The notes under the pieces: generated by a model
The model's database searches: none
Told to the model about the DNA's origin: nothing
What the model saw: only the letters and a program-made list of their open reading frames with translations
Shown here: positions 15,484-23,165 of the stretch, piece after piece
How the letters are laid out: each line of letters begins with the position of its first letter
Position numbering within the stretch: position 1 is the first letter of the stretch
Position numbers and translations under genes: made by a program
Origin: Clostridia bacterium
GTDB taxonomy: Bacteria; Bacillota; Clostridia; Oscillospirales; CAG-272
Assembly: GCA_017507145.1 (NCBI GenBank)
Contig: JAFWBJ010000106.1
Span: 1-35,512, forward strand
Reading direction: 5' to 3'
Length of the DNA: 35,512 nucleotides

Positions 15484-16107
15484 TTAATTTCCGGACATCG
15501 CCTCGGAAATGATGGCAATGACTTTTTCATAGCATCCGCCGCATCCGGTGGAGCAATGGGTGGTGTTTTTGACTTTCTCGAAGACCTCCAGCAGTTCATC
15601 GGTGTCGGTCTGCTTGTGGATTTCGTCCAGAATGTTGAAGTAGGTGACGTTATTGCAGCGGCAGACGATATAGTCTTCAGTGGATTTGGTATTCAGCGGT
15701 TTAAGGTCGCAGACGGGTGCTTCCTTGACCTCGGCTTTCCACAGACCGTGGAGATTGCAGTAAGCATAGACGGCAAGCGGCTTTTCGTCGGTCAGTGCGA
15801 AAGAGACGGTAGGCGCCTGGCCAACCGGAAGGCACTTGCGCTGGCCGCCGCGGTCGGTCTGCAGATAGACCCAGAGAATGCTGTGTTCTTCGGTCATCGG
15901 GTGCTCGACCTCGCCGACGGTCACGGTTACGGTCTGGCCGTCAAGCGAAACGACGGGGATGTGCTTTTCATGGCTGGCTTCAACTGTGCCGGGCTCCAGC
16001 TTGGTCATTTTTTGGCCGCAGCACATCATGGGGACCCCCGCATCGTGGATCATGCCGATGAGGTTGCCGCAGTGTTCGCAGATGTAGAATTTGTTGTTGT
16101 CACACAT
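15484..16107 (-). CDS. Desulfoferrodoxin (superoxide reductase) fused to BFD-like [2Fe-2S] domain
   Basis: 207 residues. Residues 1-36 are a desulforedoxin domain (Cys10, Cys13, Cys29, Cys30). Residues ~40-130 form the superoxide reductase domain with center II ligands His49, His69, His75, Cys117 and His120 and the catalytic pair Glu47-Lys48. The extra C-terminal ~60 residues carry VCRCNNVT and TGCGGC (Cys149, Cys151, Cys189, Cys192), the pattern of bacterioferritin-associated ferredoxin. Normal class I desulfoferrodoxins end near residue 125. The added [2Fe-2S] domain could supply electrons to the SOR centre or help iron exchange with the adjacent ferritin; both are inference. GGAGGT precedes the ATG at 16107. 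Confidence 0.95.
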   Translation of the reverse strand: MCDNNKFYICEHCGNLIGMIHDAGVPMMCCGQKMTKLEPGTVEASHEKHIPVVSLDGQTVTVTVGEVEHPMTEEHSILWVYLQTDRGGQRKCLPVGQAPTVSFALTDEKPLAVYAYCNLHGLWKAEVKEAPVCDLKPLNTKSTEDYIVCRCNNVTYFNILDEIHKQTDTDELLEVFEKVKNTTHCSTGCGGCYEKVIAIISEAMSGN

Positions 16108-16136
16108 GGTAAATACCTCCGTTGGATTTTGTATTT

Positions 16137-16166
16137 ATTATAGCACAAAGATACAGAACGAATCAA
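16137..16166 (-). promoter_or_regulatory. Promoter of the desulfoferrodoxin-ferritin operon
   Basis: On the minus strand, -35 TTGATT (16161-16166), an 18-nt spacer and -10 TATAAT (16137-16142) with an upstream TGC (extended -10). Confidence 0.7.
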
Positions 16167-16230
16167 GATGAAATTTGCGGGAATCGAAAAAAGTCATCCG
16201 GCATCGCCGGGCTGCGGGTGATGTGCGCAA

Positions 16231-17094
16231 TCAATACGCGATGGCAAAGCGGACCAGTTCACCGGCGACCGGGGAGCGGTTGAAGCCCTGCCAGGCCACC
16301 ACGCGGTTTTTCTCGGGGATGACCATCAGCATCTGGCCGTACATGCCGCCCTTGCCGTAAGCGCCGAAGTCTCCCTTGGGCTTGAACTCATAGCCGCGTT
16401 CGAGGACCGTGTCCACCCAGTCCTGCGAGAGGATGCGGCTTCCCAGCCAATCGCCGCCGTGCAGATAGAGAGCGCCCAGCTTGGCCATGTCGTCGGCGCG
16501 GATGTACATGCCGGTTGCGCCCATCGCGTGTCCCTGCGGACAGCGGCTGTATGCCACCTCGCGGAAGGCCAGCGGGCGGTAGATGTGTTCTCTGAGCAGG
16601 TCATCCATGTTCCGGCCGGCGCGCAGCTCGACCAGGCGGGAGAGCAGGTAATACGCGGCATCGGTGTAGATGCCCTCGGTGCCGGGATCGCAGATCAGCG
16701 GCTCGGTCAGCATGTGGCGCAGGTAGTCCTCGCCGAAGGTCAGCGGATCGCGGGAATCGATGTCGAGGAAGTTGCGGGGCAGGCCGATCTGATGGCGGAG
16801 CACCATGTCCACCGTCGTCTGCCGCCAGCGGGGATCCATCTCGGCCGGGCAGAGCCCGCCCAGAATGTCGCAGACCTTCTCCTCGGTGGAGAGCAGGCCA
16901 CGGTCTGCCAGCAGGCCAACCGCCGTGACGGTGAAGGCCTTGGAGACCGAATAAATATTGGAGCAGTTGTTAGTTTCTCTGACGGCGATGCGCTGGGCAT
17001 CAAAGCCGCCGTCGGTGACGGCGCCGATGAAATAAATATTTGCCCCGATGTCAAGGCAGAATTTTGCCATATCTTGCAGGAACTGATGCATCAT
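16231..17094 (-). CDS. Serine hydrolase, beta-lactamase/penicillin-binding-like family
   Basis: 287 residues. The active-site Ser-x-x-Lys is Ser49-Val-Ser-Lys52 in IYSVSK, followed by a hydrophobic helix, as in class C beta-lactamases, DD-peptidases and esterases of the AmpC/EstB group. A Tyr in EGIYTDAAYYLLSRL is the likely second catalytic residue (Tyr-x-Asp in place of Tyr-x-Asn). No signal peptide is visible, so it is probably cytoplasmic, which argues against a secreted beta-lactamase. GGAGG lies just before tandem ATGs at 17094 and 17091; the first is used here. It is flanked by unrelated genes and has its own promoter. The substrate is unknown. Confidence 0.85.
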   Translation of the reverse strand: MMHQFLQDMAKFCLDIGANIYFIGAVTDGGFDAQRIAVRETNNCSNIYSVSKAFTVTAVGLLADRGLLSTEEKVCDILGGLCPAEMDPRWRQTTVDMVLRHQIGLPRNFLDIDSRDPLTFGEDYLRHMLTEPLICDPGTEGIYTDAAYYLLSRLVELRAGRNMDDLLREHIYRPLAFREVAYSRCPQGHAMGATGMYIRADDMAKLGALYLHGGDWLGSRILSQDWVDTVLERGYEFKPKGDFGAYGKGGMYGQMLMVIPEKNRVVAWQGFNRSPVAGELVRFAIAY

Positions 17095-17125
17095 AAACCT
17101 CCGGTGACGGGATCAATACAGGTAC

Positions 17126-17154
17126 AGTATAGCACACTTTGGCCTGGGATGCAA
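17126..17154 (-). promoter_or_regulatory. Promoter of the serine hydrolase gene
   Basis: On the minus strand, -35 TTGCAT (17149-17154), a 17-nt spacer and -10 TATACT (17126-17131) with TGC directly upstream. Confidence 0.7.
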
Positions 17155-17224
17155 GCGCAAATTGGCATAATGTGCATCGGGGCGGCATAGAATATGCTGC
17201 GCGATCGAAAAGTGGGAGGGGCAC

Positions 17225-17758
17225 ATGAAGCGGGATATTTGGTTATGGCAGCTCTGGGGTTTTGCGGTGACGTCGCTTGGGGGGACAGTGCTGCATTTTC
17301 TGTATGACTGGACGGGGCAGAGCCTCCTTGCCGCCCCCTTTTCGGGGGTAAATGAATCGACCTGGGAGCACATGAAGCTTCTCTTCTGGCCGATGTTCAT
17401 CTTCACGCTCATCGGCTGGCGGGCAGGCCGGCCGGGGCGGGATTATTTCTGCGTCAAGCTGATCGGCACCGTGGCGGGGCTTCTGCTGATCCCCGCGCTT
17501 TTCTACACGGCAAACGGTGCCTTTGGCCCCACGCCCGACTGGCTCAACATCGCCATCTTCTTTGTGGCGGCGGGGCTGGCCTATCTGCTTGAGGGCTGGC
17601 TGTTTGCGCGGGAGCTGGTCGCATGCCGCAGACCGTGGGCGGCGGTGCTGGTGTTCTGTTTGCTGGCGCTGGCCTTTGCGGTCTTCACCTTCATCCCGCC
17701 GCAGATCCCTCTCTTTGCCGACCCGCTGGACGGAAGCTTCGGGATTGGCACGAGATAG
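17225..17758 (+). CDS. DUF6512-like integral membrane protein
   Basis: 177 residues with about five to six hydrophobic segments. The conserved stretch after the first segment (LHFLYDWTG, then FSGVNESTWEHMKLLFWPMF, residues 23-57) is the hallmark I associate with the DUF6512 family of Bacillota membrane proteins, whose function is unknown. GGGAGGGG precedes the ATG at 17225. It is divergent from the serine hydrolase and convergent with the DUF5698-like gene, from which it is separated by a terminator. No partner suggests a role. Confidence 0.8.
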   Translation: MKRDIWLWQLWGFAVTSLGGTVLHFLYDWTGQSLLAAPFSGVNESTWEHMKLLFWPMFIFTLIGWRAGRPGRDYFCVKLIGTVAGLLLIPALFYTANGAFGPTPDWLNIAIFFVAAGLAYLLEGWLFARELVACRRPWAAVLVFCLLALAFAVFTFIPPQIPLFADPLDGSFGIGTR

Positions 17759-17773
17759 CGCACGTCCAAAACC

Positions 17774-17812
17774 AACAGGCCCTGTCGCAGGGAAATGCGG
17801 CAGGGCCTGTTT
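17774..17812. terminator. Bidirectional terminator between convergent genes
   Basis: Stem 17774-17789 with 17796-17811 (16 bp including one T-G pair, loop GGGAAA), followed by TTT within 17810-17812. It separates DUF6512 from the DUF5698-like gene. Confidence 0.75.
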
Positions 17813-17819
17813 GGCGCAC

Positions 17820-18362
17820 TTATTTCATCATACCGTAACCGCCGGCGTATTTGCTGACGTCGGAGGCCACCACGAACACCCGGTTCTCGCACAGCGCGCG
17901 GATCTCGCGGAGGGCGCGCGGCATGTCGCGGCGGGGGAGCACGATGAGGATCATGTTCATCTTGTCGGTCGAACCGTGGCCGGCAAAAACGGTATAGCCG
18001 CGGTTTTGTGCGCGAAGATAATCGACGATCTTCTCGGTGTTGGCGTCGTTTGCAATCAGCTCAAGATTGGAGGTGCCGAGCGCGATCTTGCCCTCGATGG
18101 TCGAGCCGAGGAAAAGGCCGGTTGCGTAGCCGACGCAGTAAAAGAGCAGCAGAAAGAGGTTGTCGCCGAGTGTGCTGATGATGGTGGAGATGACCAGACC
18201 CCAGATGGTACACTCAAGAAAGCCAAGCCCTGCCGCCTTGAGGCGCTGGCCCTTGACCATCATGCAGGTCTTCAGCGACTGGATGGTGATCTCGACGATT
18301 TTGGCGGCGCAGACGATCAGACAGACGAGGACGGGGGGGAGGGAAGCGAGAAATTCTGACAT
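17820..18362 (-). CDS. DUF5698/DUF2179 membrane protein (UPF0316-like)
   Basis: 180 residues. Three hydrophobic segments occupy residues ~8-110 (the DUF5698 part), followed by a cytoplasmic DUF2179 domain (NRGYTVFAGHG-STDKMNMILIVLPRRDMPRALREI) related to the ligand-binding tail of YitT-like proteins and probably a nucleotide or small-molecule sensor. The ATG at 18362 has AAGGAG upstream; the longer frame to 18608 overlaps the cyclase gene. It lies 31 bases downstream of the cyclase gene and may be co-transcribed. Function unknown. Confidence 0.85.
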   Translation of the reverse strand: MSEFLASLPPVLVCLIVCAAKIVEITIQSLKTCMMVKGQRLKAAGLGFLECTIWGLVISTIISTLGDNLFLLLFYCVGYATGLFLGSTIEGKIALGTSNLELIANDANTEKIVDYLRAQNRGYTVFAGHGSTDKMNMILIVLPRRDMPRALREIRALCENRVFVVASDVSKYAGGYGMMK

Positions 18363-18393
18363 GGCGGTACTCCTTTTGGGGGGAATGGGACGG

Positions 18394-18993
18394 TCAGGCC
18401 TGCATATCGAGCAGGATGGCGCGGCAGGGGGAACCGTCGGCTCCGGTGAGCGAGAGGGGGGCGGCGCTGAGCAGATAGACCCCCTCAGGGACCTCCTGCA
18501 GGCGGATGCCCTCGAGCAGGACAATCTCTCTGCCCAGCAGCAGGCGGTGAACGGCCATCGGGGCCGTCTCGGGGCCGACCGTCTGGGACTCGTTGCCGAG
18601 CAGATCAATTTTGGCCTTGGCGAAGACCTCTGCCGCCTCCAGCGAGACGACCGCTTTTCCTTTGATCAAGATCCGGCGTACCGCTTCGGGGGCGTGCCGG
18701 CACGCGCGGCTGAGGATGGCGGCAGCATCGTCTGCGGTCAGTGTGCCGGTGTGCGCGGCCACAAAGGCAGGGCCGACCAGCTTAGTCAGCGGGATTTGCT
18801 CGATCGTCTTGCCGTCATGCAGAAAATGGAAGGGCGCATCGATATGGGTGCCGTTGTGGGCACACATCGAGAAGGCGGTCAGATTGCAGGCCGCGCCGGC
18901 GGCAATTTCGCTCAGAATCTCCCGCCGGGGAGCAGGGTCGCCCGGGAAGACCGCACAGCCGAAGAGTTCTTGGGAAATGTCGTAGATCTGCAT
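18394..18993 (-). CDS. Cyclase-family protein (kynurenine formamidase-like metal hydrolase)
   Basis: 199 residues. The signature HxGTHxDAPxHF is present at residues 46-57 (His46, His50, Asp52, His56 bind metal). Members hydrolyse N-formylkynurenine, isatin or related cyclic amides. The final residues (AILLDMQA) end the domain normally, so the gene is full length. AGGAGG precedes the start at 18993. It is divergent from an MBL-fold gene, and their promoters overlap face to face. No tryptophan catabolic genes are nearby, so kynurenine formamidase is only one of several options. Confidence 0.88.
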   Translation of the reverse strand: MQIYDISQELFGCAVFPGDPAPRREILSEIAAGAACNLTAFSMCAHNGTHIDAPFHFLHDGKTIEQIPLTKLVGPAFVAAHTGTLTADDAAAILSRACRHAPEAVRRILIKGKAVVSLEAAEVFAKAKIDLLGNESQTVGPETAPMAVHRLLLGREIVLLEGIRLQEVPEGVYLLSAAPLSLTGADGSPCRAILLDMQA

Positions 18994-19037
18994 ATATCCT
19001 CCGTTTGGTGGAAGCGCCCCAAAATCTTTTTGATGGG

Positions 19038-19096
19038 TTGAAAAATGTTCGTATTTGCGGTATAATCATTATAGCACAGCCGGAAGAAGATGTAAA
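19038..19096. promoter_or_regulatory. Overlapping face-to-face promoters for MBL (+) and cyclase (-)
   Basis: Rightward: -35 TTGAAA (19038-19043), 17 nt, -10 TATAAT (19061-19066). Leftward: -35 TTTACA (19091-19096), 17 nt, -10 TATAAT (19068-19073). The two -10 boxes form the perfect palindrome TATAATCATTATA. RNA polymerase could occupy only one at a time. Confidence 0.75.
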
Positions 19097-19141
19097 GGTA
19101 AACTTTTCCTCTCCGGTGAACATGGGAAGGGAAGGATACAG

Positions 19142-19918
19142 ATGCGGGTCACTTGTCTGGCCGAGAACACGGCGTGCAGCGATGCGTTTGGCTGCGAGCA
19201 CGGGCTGAGTCTCTATATCGAGACTTCGGGGGCGCGGATCCTCTTTGACATGGGGCAGACGACCCTGTTCGCCGAAAATGCCGGGCGGCTGGGCATTGAT
19301 CTTGCCGCGGTGGATTTTGCGGTGCTCTCCCATGGCCACAATGACCACGGCGGGGGGCTGGGGCACTTTCTCGCCCTCAATGCGTCTGCGCCGGTTTATC
19401 TGCACCCGGATGCCTTCACGCCCCATTTCGGCCGCACCGGCCGGGATATCGGCCTGGATCCCGCCCTGCGGGATCATCCCCGCCTGCATTTTCTCGAGCG
19501 CGAGACGGTAATTGCGCCCGGCATCGGTCTCTATGGGGCGGCTCTGCTTCCGGAGACGGTGCCGGTGGACAGCGCTGGGCAGACGGTCCTGCGCGGGGGC
19601 GCGCGCCTGCCTGAGGACTACTGCCATGAGCAGTACCTGCTGATCGAAGAAGCGGGCCGGTGGGTGCTGTTCAGCGGATGCTCGCACCGGGGCATCGAGA
19701 ACATTGTCGCCTGTTTTTCGCCCGACGTGCTGGTGGGCGGCTTTCATTTCTCGCACCGGCCGCTGGACGATGCGCTGTCGGCTGCGGCGGCGCGGCTGGC
19801 AAGCGGGGGCACGGTTTACTATACCTGCCACTGCACAGGAGATGCGCAGTTCGCCTGGATGCGGACGCAGATGCCCCATCTGCACAGGCTGTCCGGTGGG
19901 CAGTGCGTGGAGATTTGA
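19142..19918 (+). CDS. MBL-fold metallohydrolase
   Basis: 258 residues. The metal-binding motif HxHxDH is SHGHNDHGG (His64, His66, Asp68, His69). Later candidate ligands sit in GCSHRG and GGFHFSH, and the C-terminal TCHCTG is typical of the subfamily annotated as dihydropterin-aminobenzene-phosphate synthase-like, found in archaea and anaerobes and of uncertain function in bacteria. The open frame starts at 19055, but that is within the promoter; ATG 19142 follows a GGGAAGGA ribosome binding site. It starts a likely three-gene unit with the alpha/beta hydrolase (32-base gap) and the sugar isomerase-like gene. Confidence 0.9.
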   Translation: MRVTCLAENTACSDAFGCEHGLSLYIETSGARILFDMGQTTLFAENAGRLGIDLAAVDFAVLSHGHNDHGGGLGHFLALNASAPVYLHPDAFTPHFGRTGRDIGLDPALRDHPRLHFLERETVIAPGIGLYGAALLPETVPVDSAGQTVLRGGARLPEDYCHEQYLLIEEAGRWVLFSGCSHRGIENIVACFSPDVLVGGFHFSHRPLDDALSAAAARLASGGTVYYTCHCTGDAQFAWMRTQMPHLHRLSGGQCVEI

Positions 19919-19950
19919 CCGACTAAAAGACCGAATCGGAGGAGATAGCG

Positions 19951-20898
19951 ATGCAGATTGTTTGGTGGTGCCTGGGGATTGCGGGTACAGCGGTGTTTTT
20001 GGTTTTGCTGACGGCATTCATTTGCTTTATGCGGGTTTTTTACTCGCCGGCGCGCAAGCCGCTCGGCCCGGATGAATTTGTCTTTCCCGACGGCGAGGAA
20101 TATCAGCCCTACCGCGAGGCCATGCGCGCCTGGATCAAGGCGGCGCGCAGTCTGCCGCATGAGGTGGTGGAGATCAAGGCCGAGGACGGCCTGACCCTGC
20201 GCGCGCGGTATTACGAATATGCACCGGGCGCACCGATCGAGATTATGTTCCACGGCTATCGCGGGGACGGCGAGCGCGATCTCAGCGGCGGGATCGAGCG
20301 CTGCTTTGCGCTCGGCCGCAGTATTCTGCTGGTCGATCAGCGTGCTAGCGGCATCAGCGATGGACGGGTGGTGACCTTCGGCATCCGCGAGCGGAAGGAC
20401 TGCCTGCGCTGGGTGGACTATGCCGTCTCGCGCTTCGGGCCGACGGTGAAGCTGATCCTGACCGGCGTGTCGATGGGCGGTGCAACTGTGCTGATGGCGG
20501 CGGGCGAGCCCCTTCCGCCAAACGTGATCTGCGTGCTGGCCGACTGCTCTTTCACCTCGCCCAAAGCCATTATTTCCAAGGTAATCCGGGACATGGGGCT
20601 GCCCATGCTGCTCTATCCCTTCATCCGGCTGGGTGCGCGGCTGTTCGGCGGATTTGACCCCGAGGAGACCTCGCCGCTGGAGGCGGTGCGGGCCTGCGCG
20701 GTTCCCGTCCTTTTCTTCCATGGCTCAGCCGACAGCTTTGTGCCCTCTGCCATGAGCGAGGAGCTTTTTGCGGCCTGCCCGGTCAGCCAAAAGCGGCTGA
20801 CGCTGGTGCCAGGGGCGGCGCACGGGCTGGCCTATCCGGTTGACAAGGAGAACTATCTGCGCGTCATGCGCGAAACCGCCCTGGAATGGGCATTATGA
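19951..20898 (+). CDS. Alpha/beta hydrolase, membrane-anchored
   Basis: 315 residues. One N-terminal hydrophobic segment (residues 4-27) probably anchors it in the membrane with the hydrolase part (from ~70) outside or at the face. The nucleophile elbow is GVSMGG (Ser174); Asp261 in HGSADSFVP and His291 in GAAHGLAY complete the triad. The HGYRG oxyanion region is at 101-105. The family (YqkD/BAAT-like) contains carboxylesterases with unknown natural substrates. CGGAGGAGA precedes the ATG at 19951. Its end is close to the start of the next gene, so the two are probably translated together. Confidence 0.9.
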   Translation: MQIVWWCLGIAGTAVFLVLLTAFICFMRVFYSPARKPLGPDEFVFPDGEEYQPYREAMRAWIKAARSLPHEVVEIKAEDGLTLRARYYEYAPGAPIEIMFHGYRGDGERDLSGGIERCFALGRSILLVDQRASGISDGRVVTFGIRERKDCLRWVDYAVSRFGPTVKLILTGVSMGGATVLMAAGEPLPPNVICVLADCSFTSPKAIISKVIRDMGLPMLLYPFIRLGARLFGGFDPEETSPLEAVRACAVPVLFFHGSADSFVPSAMSEELFAACPVSQKRLTLVPGAAHGLAYPVDKENYLRVMRETALEWAL

Positions 20899-20915
20899 AG
20901 GGAGACGCGCATCGG

Positions 20916-21791
20916 ATGACCTTATCTACCTCGACCTGGCTGACCTACCGCACGCCGGGGGACGACATGCTGCCCATCGAGCAGACGCTCGATCTGCTGA
21001 AGGCGGCCGGATTTACGCATGTGGATGCCAACTTCTGGCATCTGAGTCAGCGGGGCTGCCCGCTCAGCGCTGACGGATGGCAGGCCTGGGTCGAGCGCAC
21101 CCGCAGCCATGCCGATGCGCTCGGCCTGACCTTCTATCAGGCGCATGGGCAGACCCTCTCGGGCGGGCAGTGGGATGACCCTGCCTGTGCTGAGCGCGAT
21201 TTCGTCTGGGCAATGAATTACCGCTGCATTGAGGCGGCGGCCCGGCTGGGGGCCAAGTGGCTGGTGATGCACCCCTTCAACCTGCCGCACGATCCGCTCT
21301 ACAGCCGAAAGAAGGCACTGGAGGCCAATCTGGCCTATCTGGCGCCCTATATCGAAGCGGCCAAACGAGCAGGCATTGGGCTGGCGATCGAGAACATGGT
21401 CGATTTCGGCGGCCGCCGACGCCGCTACTGCGGGGGAGATCCCGAGGAGCTGATCGAGCTGGTGGACACCATCCATGACCCCGCGGTGGGCATTTGTATC
21501 GACACCGGCCACGCCCATGTCAGCGGACTTCAGCCCGGCGCCTTCATCCGCATGGCGGGGGATCGGATCAAGGCCACGCATATCGATGACAACCGACGCG
21601 ACACCGATGCGCACCTGCCCCCCTTCATGGGCAGCATCGACTGGGCAGATACGGTGCGTGCCCTGCGTGAGGTCGGCTACACGGGTGACTTTGCCTTTGA
21701 AATCGGGGCCTTCTGTTGTCCCAAGCCCGCCCGCGCGACCTGGTGCCGCTATATCTACGAGCTGGGTGAGGATCTTTTGCGCATGGCTTAA
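20916..21791 (+). CDS. Sugar phosphate isomerase/epimerase-like TIM barrel (AP endonuclease 2 family)
   Basis: 291 residues from the chosen start. Family landmarks: LVMHP, LAIENM, GICIDTGHAH, ATHIDDN with HLPPFMGSIDW, and a final FEIG. The metal-binding Glu/Asp/His/Glu set is present in these segments, so it should be an active isomerase or epimerase of the xylose isomerase-like fold. The open frame begins at 20886 and overlaps the upstream hydrolase by 13 bases; ATG 20916 has GGGAG at a rather long 11-base spacing, and ATG 20895 is another option, so the start is uncertain. It closes the MBL-hydrolase-isomerase unit. The substrate is unknown. Confidence 0.85.
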   Translation: MTLSTSTWLTYRTPGDDMLPIEQTLDLLKAAGFTHVDANFWHLSQRGCPLSADGWQAWVERTRSHADALGLTFYQAHGQTLSGGQWDDPACAERDFVWAMNYRCIEAAARLGAKWLVMHPFNLPHDPLYSRKKALEANLAYLAPYIEAAKRAGIGLAIENMVDFGGRRRRYCGGDPEELIELVDTIHDPAVGICIDTGHAHVSGLQPGAFIRMAGDRIKATHIDDNRRDTDAHLPPFMGSIDWADTVRALREVGYTGDFAFEIGAFCCPKPARATWCRYIYELGEDLLRMA

Positions 21792-21813
21792 CCGGCGAGA
21801 AAGATGGAACAAT

Positions 21814-21849
21814 AACCAAGCGCCCCGCCGACGGCGGGGCGCTTGGTTT
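21814..21849. terminator. Bidirectional terminator at the end of the isomerase and XRE genes
   Basis: Stem 21814-21829 with 21833-21848 (16 bp, loop GAC), followed by TTT. The leftward XRE gene ends at 21848, inside the right arm. Confidence 0.85.
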
Positions 21850-22939
21850 ACGGTTTTTTTGCGACTGCCTTCAGGCGGCTGACGAGCGGTGCATAGCGGG
21901 AATCGGCGCGCAAAACTGCGGCTTCCGCGTCGGTCGTCAGCCAATCGAGCATTGCCTGCGTACGATTGCCGTTCGCTTCCATGATCCAACCGCCGCTTGC
22001 ATAGCCGCGCAGGACGGGGGAAGTGTGTGGTGCATCGCAGTCGTATGTGTCCATGTGGATGGCAAAAGCTGCCGATTTCTCGATCCATTGCCAGGCGTTC
22101 TCGAGATCGTTATTCCGGAGGAAAATGATGGCGATTTGGCTGCAGGCGATTTCACCGTCCTGGGCCAGGTATTGATAATCGCTGTCGGGAAAGAGTACCT
22201 CAAGGAGATCTGTCTGGAGCCTGTGCAGAGCAATTCGCTCTTCGTTCGAATAGATCAGTTTTCCATTGTCGTGACGGTGCCCGGCGGCGGATCCGATGGC
22301 GGAGATCAGCTGATTGATCAAGTAGGCGATGTAGCTCTGCCGTTCGGCAAAATCGGCATCGCCGTGCCAGCGGTAGAGCATGAAGTTCTCGTAGGAGAAG
22401 TGCGCGTTCGGCATTTCCTCGGCGAGCTTGTGCATCTCGTCCGCTTTGCCGGCGTAACCGTATGCGGTGCCGAGCGTCTCGATGGCGGCATAGCGAATTT
22501 TGCTGTCGGTGCACTCGGCGAGGATCCGCCGGCAGAGGTCGAACACCTCGTCGTATTGCTTGATTCCTTTACGGCTGTATTCGCACACCAGCGAATCGGC
22601 AAGCCGGTGCATGATGGGATAGCTGCGGGGGAACTTGCGGTTCGCCTCGCGCAGCAGGGCGGTGCGTTCCGCTCCTTTTCCCTGGTTGCCGAGATCGCTT
22701 GCCTCGTCAAGATAGCGTTTGATCGCCTCGTCGCTTTTCTCAACGTCGATTCCGAGCAGCGCATCCGCCGAAACGTCAAAGATATGGCAGAGCGCGGGAA
22801 GCTGCGCAAGATCGGGTGCGGTCCTGCCGCACTCCCATTGCGAGACGGCGCGCGAGGTAATGCCGAGATATTCGGCCAGCTGCTCTTGGGTGATGTTGTT
22901 TTCGCGGCGCAGGCGTTTGATGGTGGAGCTGATTGTCAT
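21848..22939 (-). CDS. XRE-family regulator with helix-repeat (TPR-like) C-terminal part
   Basis: 363 residues. Residues 4-60 form a classic Cro/CI helix-turn-helix (IKRLRRENNITQEQLAEYLG, then SRAVSQWECG). The remaining ~300 residues are alpha-helical with repeat-like helices, similar to the uncharacterised Bacillota regulators with TPR tails that respond to a peptide or metabolite. GGAGGACC precedes the ATG at 22939. It has its own extended -10 promoter, and a perfect 14-bp palindrome lies just downstream of that promoter, a likely autoregulatory site. Targets are unknown. Confidence 0.9.
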   Translation of the reverse strand: MTISSTIKRLRRENNITQEQLAEYLGITSRAVSQWECGRTAPDLAQLPALCHIFDVSADALLGIDVEKSDEAIKRYLDEASDLGNQGKGAERTALLREANRKFPRSYPIMHRLADSLVCEYSRKGIKQYDEVFDLCRRILAECTDSKIRYAAIETLGTAYGYAGKADEMHKLAEEMPNAHFSYENFMLYRWHGDADFAERQSYIAYLINQLISAIGSAAGHRHDNGKLIYSNEERIALHRLQTDLLEVLFPDSDYQYLAQDGEIACSQIAIIFLRNNDLENAWQWIEKSAAFAIHMDTYDCDAPHTSPVLRGYASGGWIMEANGNRTQAMLDWLTTDAEAAVLRADSRYAPLVSRLKAVAKKP

Positions 22940-22961
22940 CTTTGGTCCTCCTGAATTGATT

Positions 22962-22988
22962 CAAAAGCGCTTTTGTGTGTTCATTATA
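22962..22988 (-). promoter_or_regulatory. XRE promoter -10 with adjoining palindromic operator
   Basis: On the minus strand, an extended -10 TGCTATAAT (TATAAT = 22983-22988) with no good -35. Seven bases downstream of it is CAAAAGCGCTTTTG (22962-22975), a perfect 14-bp palindrome between the promoter and the ribosome binding site, where a repressor would block transcription. Confidence 0.5.
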
Positions 22989-23109
22989 GCAGATTCTGTG
23001 CCGAATTCCACGAAGCAGATGCGGGGAGGGGGTATAGTTTTGCTTTGGTTTTCATCGATATCATATCACGTCTCCCCCCCGAATGCAAGGGGATGGGGGC
23101 GATAATGGC

Positions 23110-23144
23110 AAAAGCACCGCCGAAGCAGAGCCGGCGGCGCTTTT
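23110..23144. terminator. Terminator after the histidine phosphatase gene
   Basis: Stem 23110-23115 with 23139-23144 (AAAAGC/GCTTTT) extended by CCGCCG/CGGCGG (23117-23122/23132-23137) around one mismatch, loop of 9. Transcripts in either direction end in TTTT. Confidence 0.7.
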
Positions 23145-23165
23145 GTCTTGGGCTTGTATGGGGGA

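Noticed and set aside
16231..17094. Antibiotic-resistance beta-lactamase
   Set aside because: There is no signal peptide, the second motif is Tyr-x-Asp, and the family is dominated by esterases and peptidases.
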